Shown piece after piece: positions 16,467-24,870 of a stretch of 64,000 bases of DNA. The position numbers and the translations under genes are program-made. Origin of the DNA: Herbidospora mongoliensis (lineage in GTDB: Bacteria; Actinomycetota; Actinomycetes; Streptosporangiales; Streptosporangiaceae); assembly GCF_001570545.1 (NCBI RefSeq), contig NZ_BBXD01000013.1, forward strand, positions 1 to 64,000. The letters run 5' to 3'. How positions within the stretch are numbered: the first letter of the stretch is position 1; each line of letters opens with the position of its first letter. Under the pieces are notes generated by a model. That model searched no databases. It worked only from the letters and a program-made list of their open reading frames with translations, and was not told the DNA's origin.

Positions 16467-17293
16467 CGGGCGAACGCCGTCCAGATCTCGTCGATGGTCG
16501 TGGTGTCGACAGGCGCGGCGAAGACCGCCAGGCGGTGCCGGAAGGCCCTGCTCGAACCGGCCTCCACGGACCAGGCGCCGGCCACGCACGCGCTCGGCGC
16601 GACGCCGAGTTCGTTGTCGACCCGCCAGGGCACGGGGTGTTCGAGGTTGCCGGGGTGGTCCATCATCGCGACCTGCGTCTCCCCGGTGTGGCCGGGGACC
16701 TCCATCCGGACGGCCACCCAGCGGGCCCGCTGCTGCTCTGTCTCAGGTCCTTCGAGGCCCTCGCTGTTGACCACGTGACCGCCCGTCTCCTTCCGGTACG
16801 GCATCCGCAGGAACAGCCCTCCGTACGGGTATTCGCCGAACGTCAGCGCGACCTCCGCGTGGAAGGTGAGGACCACGTCGAGGTCGTAGCGGTCGCCGTG
16901 GTCGGTGAGCAGCCAGTCCTGGGTCTCCCGCATCATCGGCGAGCCGTCCGGGTGGCGGTATTCGGTGGCGACCGACCACCAGGCCCGGTTCCCCTCGGCC
17001 TTCGGGGTGTCCCGGAGGCGCGGGTGGAAGGTGCCGTCGGTGGGGGCGGCGGCCGGACGCAGGCCCTCCAGCCAGAAGCCGATGCCGTTGACGTCGTTGA
17101 GGCCGACGTAGAGGCCGTGCTGCCACGGGTGGTGGCCGGGGGCGTCCTCGGTGATCGCGGCGGTGCCGCCGGGGACCACGATCGGGTGGATGTACGGCCT
17201 CGTGTCGGGCGAGGCGTTCTGGACCACGATCGGGGTCGGGGAGCCCGTGTGGAAGATCCCGGCCCAGCCCGCGTCGGAGGTGACCTCAAGCAT
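16463..17293 (-). CDS. PmoA family (DUF6807) protein
   Basis: 276 residues. The beta-rich family signature is clear: RPYIHPIVVPGG, HHPWQHGLYVGLNDVNGIGFW and the final VAMMDHPGNLEHPVPWRVD. The family is labelled methane oxygenase PmoA in databases, but members are found in sugar catabolic clusters and are not methane monooxygenases; function is unproven, with a mutarotase-like or lyase role guessed from the fold and His pairs. It overlaps the upstream Gfo/Idh gene by 8 bp and the downstream dehydrogenase gene by 4 bp, so it is firmly part of the operon. Confidence 0.88.
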   Translation of the reverse strand: MLEVTSDAGWAGIFHTGSPTPIVVQNASPDTRPYIHPIVVPGGTAAITEDAPGHHPWQHGLYVGLNDVNGIGFWLEGLRPAAAPTDGTFHPRLRDTPKAEGNRAWWSVATEYRHPDGSPMMRETQDWLLTDHGDRYDLDVVLTFHAEVALTFGEYPYGGLFLRMPYRKETGGHVVNSEGLEGPETEQQRARWVAVRMEVPGHTGETQVAMMDHPGNLEHPVPWRVDNELGVAPSACVAGAWSVEAGSSRAFRHRLAVFAAPVDTTTIDEIWTAFAR

Positions 17294-18401
17294 TTCCGTA
17301 CCTCGGCAGTTCGATCTCGATGTTCTGGAGGGCCGACTCGTGGGCGCAGATGCCGGCGCCGGTCCAGTTGGCCGCCTGATAGACGTCCGGGAACGGGCGG
17401 CGGCCTTCCAGGATCGCCGTCAGGAACTCGTGGGCCAGGTGGGGGTGGGAGCCGCCGTGGCCGCCGCCCTGGGTGAAGGAGAGGTGCTGGTTCTCGTCGG
17501 CGTCGTAGACGCCCCCGGTGGTGAAGGCGCGGATCTCCTCGGGGAGCAGGTGGGCGAAGTCGGGCACCTCCACGCGCCGGCCGTCCTCGCCGGTGAAGAC
17601 CACCGGCCGCTCCCGTTCGAGCTGCTGCCACTCGTAGCTCTTGAGGGAGCCGTAGACGTCGAAGCTCTCGACGTATTCGCGGGCGACGTCGTACAGGGAG
17701 CGGGTGACCTCCATCGCGACGTCGGAGTCGCGGAGGGTGAAGACGGCGCTTTCGGCCGCGAAGTGCAGGCCCGTCCCGGGATCGCGGCCGCCGACCCGTC
17801 CCGATCCGACGCACCTGACCGTCGCGGCCTCGGCGCCCGCCAGCGCCAGCAGCGGCGCCACCGCGTGGGTGGCGTAGTGCATCGGCGCCATGGTCTCCCA
17901 GTAGGCCGGCCATCCGGCCATCTCCTGCATGTGGGCGCCCCGCAGGAACTGGATGCGCCCGAGCTCACCGCTGTCGAACATCTGCTTGGCCAGCAGGAAC
18001 TCCCGCGAGTAGACCGCGGTCTCCATCATCATGTACGCCTTGCCGGACGCCTCCTGGGCCGCCACGACCCGGGCGCAGTCCTCCAGCGAGATCGCCATCG
18101 GCACCGTGCAGGCGACGTGCTTGCCCGCGTTCAGCGCCTTGATCGACTGCTCGGCGTGGGCCTGGATCGGGGTGTTGATGTGCACCGCGTCGATCGAGGG
18201 GTCCTCGAGCATGGCGTCGAAGTCGGTGTAGCGGCCCGCGATGCCGAAGTGGTCGGCGAGCTCGTTGAGAGGGCCGTCCGAGCGCTGGCACACGGCGACC
18301 AGTTCGGCGTGGGGGTGCGCCTGGTAGATCGGAATGAACTCGGCTCCGAACCCGAGCCCGGCGATGGCGACTCGCACCTTGCCACTGATGGGGTCTGTCA
18401 T
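17286..18401 (-). CDS. Gfo/Idh/MocA family oxidoreductase (first of two)
   Basis: 371 residues. Rossmann motif RVAIAGLGFGAEFIPIY; second signature NAGKHVACTVPMAIS; then YMMMETAVYSREF, MHYATHAVAPLL and GGHGGSHPHLAHEF. The usual EKP catalytic motif is replaced by TVPM, as in the second copy, so the two form a subfamily. It is the first gene of the leftward operon and lies divergent to the XylR-type regulator; the 79-bp gap holds the regulator-linked 16-bp element. The pair probably acts on one sugar in succession or on two epimers. Confidence 0.93.
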   Translation of the reverse strand: MTDPISGKVRVAIAGLGFGAEFIPIYQAHPHAELVAVCQRSDGPLNELADHFGIAGRYTDFDAMLEDPSIDAVHINTPIQAHAEQSIKALNAGKHVACTVPMAISLEDCARVVAAQEASGKAYMMMETAVYSREFLLAKQMFDSGELGRIQFLRGAHMQEMAGWPAYWETMAPMHYATHAVAPLLALAGAEAATVRCVGSGRVGGRDPGTGLHFAAESAVFTLRDSDVAMEVTRSLYDVAREYVESFDVYGSLKSYEWQQLERERPVVFTGEDGRRVEVPDFAHLLPEEIRAFTTGGVYDADENQHLSFTQGGGHGGSHPHLAHEFLTAILEGRRPFPDVYQAANWTGAGICAHESALQNIEIELPRYGNA

Positions 18402-18434
18402 GGCGTCAAAGCTACGAACGACGCTGAACTGCGA

Positions 18435-18450
18435 CCATGCATTATCTCGC
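18435..18450. promoter_or_regulatory. Putative XylR-type operator, copy 1
   Basis: CCATGCATTATCTCGC, 34 bp upstream of the first oxidoreductase gene and 30 bp upstream of the regulator gene. The same 16 bases with one change occur at 21522-21537 upstream of the permease operon. Confidence 0.6.
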
Positions 18451-18480
18451 AGCCTTCCTATGATTTAGTACAGTCACCGA

Positions 18481-19626
18481 ATGGCACAAACCCGTCACGT
18501 CGCGCTCCTCGTCGAGACGTCGAACGCCTACGCGCGCGGCCTCCTGGTGGGCATCAAGAAGTACCTCGTCACCCATCCCGGCTGGTCGATCTACCTGGGT
18601 GAGCACAGCCGCCAGGAGACCGACCTGTCGTGGCTCGACGGCTGGCGCGGCGACGGCGTGCTCGCCCGGATCGAGAACGCCCACACCGCCTCCCACGTGC
18701 GGCGGCTGGGGGTCCCGGCGGTCGACCTGAGCGCGGCCTACCTGGCCCCCGAGCTGCCCTGCGTGGAGACCGACGACGACGCGATCGCCCGGCTGGCCGT
18801 GGAGCACTTCACCACCCGGGGGCTGCGCACCCTGGCCTTCTGCGGCGACGACAGGTTCGGCTGGTCGATGAAGCGCGGCGCCCGGTTCGCCGAGCACGCC
18901 GCCGCCCACGGCGTGACTGCCCACGAGTTCAAGATGGAGCACCACCGCAACCTGGCGGTCGAGCGCGAGGCGATGGCCCGCTGGCTCGACGGGCTGCCCA
19001 AGCCGGTGGGCGTGCTGGCCTGCTACGACATCGCCGGGCAGGAGATCCTGGAGGCGTGCAAGATCGCCGGGCTGGCGGTGCCCGACACCGTGGCCGTGCT
19101 CGGCGTCGACAACGACGAGCTGATCTGCAACCTGACCACCCCGCCGCTGTCCAGCGTCCAGCCCGACACGACCGAGACCGGCTTCCTGGCCGCCTCCCTG
19201 CTCGACCAGATGATGACCGGCGCGAACCTGGAGCCCCGGCTCCACCTGATGAAGCCGCTGCGGGTGGTGACCCGCCAGTCGAGCGACATCCTGGCCGTCG
19301 GCGACCCGATCGTGGCGCGGGCCCTCCAGCTCATCAGGGACCGCGTCGACGACGGCCTGCCGGTCGAGACCGTGCAGCGCCACGTGGGCCTGTCGCGCCG
19401 CTCGCTCGACTATCGGTTCATGCAGGTGCTGGGCCGCACGGTGCACGAGGAGATCACCCGTGTACGGATGGAGCGCCTCTCCGACCTGCTCCTGCAGACC
19501 GACTGGTCGCTGCCGCAGCTCGCCGCCCGGATGAACTTCAGTCACTCCGAATACATGGGGGTCGCGTTCAAGAAGTTCACCGGCAAGTCTCCGGGCGAGT
19601 ATCGCCGCGCCCATCGCGCCCTCTAG
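18481..19626 (+). CDS. XylR-type regulator: LacI-like sensor plus AraC HTH
   Basis: 381 residues. Residues 1-270 are a periplasmic-binding-protein-like sugar sensor (HVALLVETSNAYARGLLVGI; VGVLACYDIAGQEILEACK; VAVLGVDNDELICNL). Residues 275-381 are a double AraC helix-turn-helix (VQRHVGLSRRSLDYRF; LPQLAARMNFSHSEYM...FKKFTGKSPGEYRR). This is the architecture of E. coli XylR, which activates pentose genes on binding sugar. No ribosome site precedes the ATG; a TATGAT hexamer at 18459-18464 implies a very short leader. It lies between two blocks of sugar genes whose promoters share a 16-bp element. Its stop overlaps the convergent permease stop in CTAG. Confidence 0.93.
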   Translation: MAQTRHVALLVETSNAYARGLLVGIKKYLVTHPGWSIYLGEHSRQETDLSWLDGWRGDGVLARIENAHTASHVRRLGVPAVDLSAAYLAPELPCVETDDDAIARLAVEHFTTRGLRTLAFCGDDRFGWSMKRGARFAEHAAAHGVTAHEFKMEHHRNLAVEREAMARWLDGLPKPVGVLACYDIAGQEILEACKIAGLAVPDTVAVLGVDNDELICNLTTPPLSSVQPDTTETGFLAASLLDQMMTGANLEPRLHLMKPLRVVTRQSSDILAVGDPIVARALQLIRDRVDDGLPVETVQRHVGLSRRSLDYRFMQVLGRTVHEEITRVRMERLSDLLLQTDWSLPQLAARMNFSHSEYMGVAFKKFTGKSPGEYRRAHRAL

Positions 19627-20450
19627 CCCTTCACCCCACCGCTGGCCAGGCCGGCGATGAACTTGCGCTGCATGAACAGGAACAGCACGACCGCCGGCAC
19701 GGTCATGATCACGGCGGCCGCGTTGACCAGCCCGAACAGCTGGGTGTGCCCCTGGCTGTAGTTGAGCAGCGCGGTCGCCATCGGCAGCTTGTCCGGATCG
19801 GTCACGAAGATGACGGCGAACAGCAGCTCCGAGTACGCCCCCAGCCCCGACACCAGCCCCACCGTCAGCAGCCCGGGACGGGCCAGCGGCAGGATGATCC
19901 GCCAGGCGATCTGCATCTCGTTGGCGCCGTCGATCCTGGCCGCCTCGTCGAGCTCCTTGGGGATGCCGACCAGGAACGTGCGCAGCAGCAGCACCGAGAA
20001 CGGCGTGTTCAGCGCGACGTAGATGATGATCAGGCCGAACAGGCTGTCGATCAGGGACAGGTTCGACCACAGGAAGAACAGCGGCACGATGAACATCTGC
20101 ACCGGCAGCGAGATCACCACGAACAGGTAGTTCTCGAACCCCCGCTTGAACGGCAGGTCGAGCCGCGCCATCGCGTAGGCGCACATGCCCGCCGTCACGC
20201 AGGTCCCGATGACCGTGCCGCCGACCAGGATGACGCTGTTCCACATGCCCCGGCCGATGCTGCCCTGCGTCCAGGCCTCGACGTAGTTCGTGAAGTCGAG
20301 GCCGGAGGGCAGGCCGAGCGGGTTGTTGCCGAGTTCCAGGTTCGACTTGAACGAGTTGAACACCAGGACCAGCAGCGGCAGCCCGGCGAACAGGGCCAGC
20401 AGGATCAGCACCGTGTAGGAGATCGGCGTGCGCCGCAGCCCCTTGTTCAT
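19623..20450 (-). CDS. Carbohydrate ABC transporter permease (MalG-like)
   Basis: 275 residues, six membrane helices. The EAA loop that docks the ATPase is clear (ELDEAARIDGANEMQIAWRI, then LPLARPGL). AFNSFK-like VFNSFKSNLELGNNP after helix 1 is typical of the second permease of CUT1 importers. The ATG overlaps the stop of the other permease gene by 4 bp (ATGA). Its TAG stop is shared with the convergent regulator inside CTAG. It works with the permease at 20447 and the binding protein at 13162. Confidence 0.95.
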   Translation of the reverse strand: MNKGLRRTPISYTVLILLALFAGLPLLVLVFNSFKSNLELGNNPLGLPSGLDFTNYVEAWTQGSIGRGMWNSVILVGGTVIGTCVTAGMCAYAMARLDLPFKRGFENYLFVVISLPVQMFIVPLFFLWSNLSLIDSLFGLIIIYVALNTPFSVLLLRTFLVGIPKELDEAARIDGANEMQIAWRIILPLARPGLLTVGLVSGLGAYSELLFAVIFVTDPDKLPMATALLNYSQGHTQLFGLVNAAAVIMTVPAVVLFLFMQRKFIAGLASGGVKG

Positions 20451-21355
20451 CGCGCGGCCTCGTTTCTGCGGATGAAGTGGAAGATCACGAGCATGACCCC
20501 GCCGAGCAGCGAGATCACCAGCGCCATGAACGAGGCGTAGCCGGCTTCGCCGCCGGTGAAGGCGGTCCGGTTGATCAGCAGTGACACCAGGTCGCTCGAC
20601 CCGGCCGGGCCGCCCCCGGTGATCGCGTAGGCGTAGTCGAAGGCCAGCAGCGACCCGACCGAGACGATCATGATCGCGAACATCAGGGTCGACCGGATGC
20701 CGGGCAGCGTCACGTGCCAGAACTCCCGGAACGGCGAGGCGCCGTCGATTCGGGCCGCCTCGAACAGGGCGGGGTCGACGCCCTGCATGGCGGCCAGGAA
20801 CAGCACCACCAGGAAGCCCCAGTAGTGCCAGTTGTCGACGAAGGCGACGCTGTAGAGCGACAGGTGCGAGTCGCCGAAGAAGTAGACGTCGTTGAGGAAG
20901 GTGATGCCCATCTTGTCGAGCTGGGCGGCGATCCCGGTGGCGGGGTCGAGCAGGCTCTTCCAGATCTGGGCGTTGACGACGCTGGCGATGACGTACGGGA
21001 TGAAAAAGATCACCCGGAACAGCGCCGCGCCTCTTTTGATGCGCGACAGCATGAACGAACCGGTCAGTCCCATGATCGTCGGTACGGACAGGAAGATCCC
21101 CAGCCAGATGAAGTTGTGGCCGAGGGCGTTCCAGAAGGTTGTGTCCTCCACCAGCCTCATCACGTTCTCGAGGCCGGTGAACCGCGGGATGGTGAAGCCG
21201 TTCCAGTCGGTCCAGGCGTAGTAGAGGCTGCTCGCCGCCGGGCCGGCGATGACCAGCAGGTTGATGGCGAGCGCGGGGAGGGCGAAGGCGACGGCCACCA
21301 TCCGCCGGTTGCGCCTGCGTCGGCGGCGCTCGGCCTCGAGCGCGACGGTCGTCAT
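20447..21355 (-). CDS. Carbohydrate ABC transporter permease (MalF-like)
   Basis: 302 residues from ATG 21355, which has GGAGGG and GGGAG upstream; the frame stays open further upstream, but that part is not family-like. Six helices; the EAA loop is DPALFEAARIDGASPFREFW...TLPGIRSTL. YYAWTDWNGFTIPRFTGLEN follows helix 1, as in CUT1 permeases. It is the first gene of a two-gene leftward operon whose promoter is probably near 21520, where the second copy of the regulator-linked element sits, giving a leader of about 160 bases. Confidence 0.93.
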   Translation of the reverse strand: MTTVALEAERRRRRRNRRMVAVAFALPALAINLLVIAGPAASSLYYAWTDWNGFTIPRFTGLENVMRLVEDTTFWNALGHNFIWLGIFLSVPTIMGLTGSFMLSRIKRGAALFRVIFFIPYVIASVVNAQIWKSLLDPATGIAAQLDKMGITFLNDVYFFGDSHLSLYSVAFVDNWHYWGFLVVLFLAAMQGVDPALFEAARIDGASPFREFWHVTLPGIRSTLMFAIMIVSVGSLLAFDYAYAITGGGPAGSSDLVSLLINRTAFTGGEAGYASFMALVISLLGGVMLVIFHFIRRNEAAR

Positions 21356-21521
21356 CTCCCGGCCACCCTCCGGGGGGAGCGATGCCACATCGCCGGCTCC
21401 CTTCTTGTCGGATTTCGGCCGTATTACGCCGTATGCACTCTTCATCCCTGGAAGTACGAATGGGAGGTACAAACGGTTACGGTGCCGTATCGGCGAGTTT
21501 CGTAGCCCGCACCGCCGAGGG

Positions 21522-21537
21522 CCATGCAGTATCTCGC
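21522..21537. promoter_or_regulatory. Putative XylR-type operator, copy 2
   Basis: CCATGCAGTATCTCGC matches the element at 18435 in 15 of 16 bases. It lies 167 bp upstream of the permease operon and 58 bp upstream of the first SARP gene. Confidence 0.55.
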
Positions 21538-21595
21538 TGGAGTCCTTCGATCCCTTACACACCCATGAGCACGGCGACCCGATAGATTGCCGCTT

Positions 21596-24583
21596 ATGTG
21601 GATGGGGGTCCTCGGCCCGCTGACCCTCATGGCCGACGACGGCGCGATCTCGCTGCGGTCGGCCAAGCAGCGACTACTCCTGGCCGGGCTGATCAGCCGC
21701 GCGAACACGATCGTGCCCGTGGACCGGCTCTGCGACCTGCTGTGGGTCGCCCCGCCGGCGTCGGCCAAGGAGAACCTGCGGCTGTACGTCTACCAGCTGC
21801 GCCGCGCCCTCGGGGACATGGAGTGCATCGTCCGGCACCCCTCCGGTTACGCGCTGAGTGTCCGTACGGGCGAACTCGACGTCCACCTGTTCGAGGCCCG
21901 CGCGGCCGAAGGGGCCCGCGCCCTGGCCGACGGCGACCCGGCCCGCGCCGGTGAACTGCTCACCGAAGCCCTCGCGCTGTGGCGCGGCCCCGCCTACGAC
22001 GATCTCGCCGGGGTCCCGTTCCTGCGCCAGGAGGCGCTGCGCCTCGACGAGGCCCGGCTGCGCGCCGGGGAGTCGCGCGTCGAGGCCGACCTGGCGCTCG
22101 GGCGGCACGCCGACCTGGTGGGCGAGCTCACCGCCGAGGTCGCCCGGCACCCGGGCCGCGACGGGCTGCGCGGCCTGCTGATGCTGGCGCTGCACCGCAC
22201 CGGCCGCCGCGCCGACGCGCTGGAGGTCTACCGGTCGGGCCGCCGCCTCATGGTCGCCGAACAGGGCCGCGAACCCGGCGCAGGCCTGGTCGAACTGCAC
22301 GCCGCGATGCTGCGCTCCGACCCGGCGCTCGAACCGCCCCGGCAGCGGGTCGTGCGCGAGACCGGGCCCGCCGAACACCTCGTGCCGGTGCCCGCGCAGC
22401 TCCCTCCCGGTGTGGCCGGGTTCACCGGCCGCGACGCCGAACTGGCCCGGCTCGACCAGATCCTGGCCGACAGGTCGGCCAAGGGGGTGCCCGCGTTCGT
22501 CGGGGTGACCGGGATGGGCGGCGTCGGCAAGACGGGGCTGGCCGTCCACTGGGCGCACCGCGTCGCGCACCGGTTCCCCGACGGGCAGCTCTACGCCGAC
22601 CTGCACGGATACGCCGAGCACATCGAACCGGTGGCGGTCGAGAACGTGGTCGACGGGTTCCTCAGATCACTCGGAGTGCCGGGCAACCGCATCCCGGCCG
22701 ACCCCGAGGAACGGTTCGGGCTGCTGCGCAGCGCGCTGGCCGGGCGGCGGGTGCTCATGGTGCTCGACAACGCCAGGAACGTCGCCCAGGTCCGGGCGCT
22801 GCTGCCCGGCTCGGCGACCTGCGCGGCCATCGTGACCAGCCGCGACAGCCTCGACGGCCTGATGTCCCTCGACGGCGCCCCGGTGATCAGGCTCGGCACC
22901 CTCGCCGCCGACGACGCGCTGACCGTCCTCGCCGACGTCGCCGGGGCGAACCGGTTACGCGACGACCCGGCGGCGGCCCGGCTCGCCGCCCTTTGTGACG
23001 GCCTGCCGCTGGCCCTGCGCATCGCCGGCGCCCGCCTGGCGGGACGCCCCGACGTCACCGCCGCCGACCTGGCCGGACGGTTCGCCGACGAGCGGCGGCG
23101 GCTCGACGAACTGGCCCACGGCGACCTCCGGCTCCGCACCCACTTCGCGCTCAGCTACCGCAGCCTCGACCCGGCGGAGGCCCGCCTCTTCCGGCTGCTC
23201 GGCCTGCTCGACACCACCTCGTTCGGCACCTGGGTCGGCGCCGCCCTCCTCGACGGCGACCTCCCGACCGCCCACGGCCTGATCGAACAGCTCGTCGCCG
23301 CGCAACTCCTGGAAGTCGAGTGCCGGCCCGCCGACCATCCGCCGCGCTACCACTTCCACGACCTGGTCCGCCTCTACGCCCGCGAACGCGCCCTGGCCGA
23401 GGAACCCGCCGCCGACCGGACGGCCGCCCTGTCCCGCGCCTACGGCGGCCTGCTCGCCCTCGCCGGCGAGGCCCACATCCGCGTGTACGGCGGCGACCAC
23501 GTCATCCTCCACGACGACGCGCCCCGCTGGCGGCCCGACCGGGCGACGGTCGACCGGCTGCTGGCCGATCCGCTCGGCTGGCTGGAGATCGAACGGTCGT
23601 CCCTGGTCAGAGCGGTCGCCCACACCGATGACGATCGGCTGGCGTGGGACCTGGCGATGAGCTCGCTCACCCTGTTCGAGCAGCACCACCACCTGGCCGA
23701 CTGGGAGACCACCCACGAGACCGCCCTCGCGGCCACCCGCGCCACCGGCAACCTCCGCGGTCAGGGCGCGATGCTCTACGGCCTGGGCAGTCTCGCCCTC
23801 ACCCGCCGCCGCTACCCGGAGGCCCGTCGTCTGCTCACCGAGTCGTGCGACCTGTTCAGCTCGGCCGGTGAGACCTACGGCTACGCACTGGCCCTGCGCA
23901 ACCTGGCCACGCTGGAGCGCTCGGCCGGGCAACTCGACGACGCGTCGGCCGCGTACGAGACGGCGCTGCCGATCCTGCGCGCGGCGGGCGACCGGGCGGC
24001 GGAGGCCAATGTGCTGGCCGGCCTGGCTCAGATCGGCCTCGACCGGGGGAACTTCGCCGATGGCGAGGAACTGCTCAACGAGGCGCTGGCCGCCTTCGAG
24101 GAACTCGGCAACGTCCGAGGTCAGGCGCAGGTGCGGTTCGGGCTCGGCGAGAACTACCTGCGGCAGCACCGCCACGAGGCGGCGGCCCGGTGTTTCGAAG
24201 CGGCTCTCCCGATGGTCAGAGGGCTGCACGACCTGCTCGGCGAGGCCTACCTGCTACGCGGCCTCGGTCAGGCGCAGGCCGATCTCGGCCTGATCGACGA
24301 GGCCGAGCACACCTTCAAGTCGGCGGTGAGGATCGCCGGCGCCCTCGACGAGCCCTTCGCCCAGGCGATGGCCCTGGTCGCCCTCAGCGAGCTGCACACA
24401 GACCGGCCCGAGGCGGCGGAGAACGCCGGCCGCGCACTGGCCGTCTTCACCTCGGCGGAGAACGATCTCTGGCGGGTCCGCGCGTTCAGGGCGCTCGCCG
24501 CGATCGCCGAAACGGGCGGCGACCACGATCGGGCCCTGCGTCTGCGCCGTGAGGCCGAGGAGATCGCCGCCCGGCTCGGCTAG
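21596..24583 (+). CDS. SARP-type regulator with NB-ARC and TPR domains (copy 1)
   Basis: About 995 residues, AfsR-like. An OmpR-type winged helix (MWMGVLGPLTLM to LRLYVYQLRRALGD, 1-75) and a BTAD domain (about 80-240) form the SARP activator half. The STAND ATPase follows with P-loop TGMGGVGKTG near residue 305 and the GLPLALRIAGARL motif. From about 690 the protein is tetratricopeptide-like helical repeats. Start ATG 21596 matches the start of the paralog at 24871; an upstream TTG (21587) is in frame. SARPs bind direct repeats with an 11-bp period and recruit RNA polymerase. A convergent gene for a small secreted peptide ends in the same CTAG. Confidence 0.92.
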   Translation: MWMGVLGPLTLMADDGAISLRSAKQRLLLAGLISRANTIVPVDRLCDLLWVAPPASAKENLRLYVYQLRRALGDMECIVRHPSGYALSVRTGELDVHLFEARAAEGARALADGDPARAGELLTEALALWRGPAYDDLAGVPFLRQEALRLDEARLRAGESRVEADLALGRHADLVGELTAEVARHPGRDGLRGLLMLALHRTGRRADALEVYRSGRRLMVAEQGREPGAGLVELHAAMLRSDPALEPPRQRVVRETGPAEHLVPVPAQLPPGVAGFTGRDAELARLDQILADRSAKGVPAFVGVTGMGGVGKTGLAVHWAHRVAHRFPDGQLYADLHGYAEHIEPVAVENVVDGFLRSLGVPGNRIPADPEERFGLLRSALAGRRVLMVLDNARNVAQVRALLPGSATCAAIVTSRDSLDGLMSLDGAPVIRLGTLAADDALTVLADVAGANRLRDDPAAARLAALCDGLPLALRIAGARLAGRPDVTAADLAGRFADERRRLDELAHGDLRLRTHFALSYRSLDPAEARLFRLLGLLDTTSFGTWVGAALLDGDLPTAHGLIEQLVAAQLLEVECRPADHPPRYHFHDLVRLYARERALAEEPAADRTAALSRAYGGLLALAGEAHIRVYGGDHVILHDDAPRWRPDRATVDRLLADPLGWLEIERSSLVRAVAHTDDDRLAWDLAMSSLTLFEQHHHLADWETTHETALAATRATGNLRGQGAMLYGLGSLALTRRRYPEARRLLTESCDLFSSAGETYGYALALRNLATLERSAGQLDDASAAYETALPILRAAGDRAAEANVLAGLAQIGLDRGNFADGEELLNEALAAFEELGNVRGQAQVRFGLGENYLRQHRHEAAARCFEAALPMVRGLHDLLGEAYLLRGLGQAQADLGLIDEAEHTFKSAVRIAGALDEPFAQAMALVALSELHTDRPEAAENAGRALAVFTSAENDLWRVRAFRALAAIAETGGDHDRALRLRREAEEIAARLG

Positions 24584-24714
24584 ACCCAGGGCATGCTCGA
24601 AACGGCGTTCTTGGGTGGATGGACCTGAGCCTGGGCCGCAGGAGCGTGCAGCACGGTGAGCACCGCGAAGGTCGCCATGAGCGCGACCGCCGTTTTCCGG
24701 ATTTTTGCTGACAT
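24580..24714 (-). CDS. Small secreted peptide paired with SARP copy 1
   Basis: 44 residues from ATG 24714 with AAGGGGG seven bases upstream. A signal peptide (MSAKIRKTAVALMATF, then TVLHAPAAQA) is followed by a mature part of about 15 residues ending SSMPWV. A second gene at 27912 encodes a related peptide (RKT..AL, TVLHA, A.A, then MPW). Each lies convergent to and directly after a SARP/NB-ARC/TPR gene. Its stop is shared with the SARP gene in CTAG. The role is unknown; a secreted signal sensed by the neighbouring TPR regulator is an attractive inference. Too short for most automatic gene calls. Confidence 0.7.
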   Translation of the reverse strand: MSAKIRKTAVALMATFAVLTVLHAPAAQAQVHPPKNAVSSMPWV

Positions 24715-24765
24715 TCGGTAACCCCCTTGACGTGGTTCGTTTTCCTTTCACGTTTCCACAGGTTC

Positions 24766-24783
24766 CGTATAAGGCCCGTATAC
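24766..24783. promoter_or_regulatory. Direct repeat with 11-bp period (candidate SARP site)
   Basis: CGTATA at 24766 and 24777, within CGTATAAGGCCCGTATAC. It lies 52 bp upstream of the peptide gene at 24714 and 88 bp upstream of SARP copy 2. A near-copy lies upstream of the second peptide gene at 28129. Confidence 0.5.
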
Positions 24784-24870
24784 CCGAGCAACGTGTGCAG
24801 CGGCATATACGCGGCGGAACAGGTAGATTTGCCTCGCTTCTCACGATCAACGATCAAAAGGGCGGCTGCT

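Noticed and set aside
16535-17476. Plus-strand frame across the PmoA-like gene
   Set aside because: Antisense to a gene with clear family motifs and ATGA junctions on both sides.
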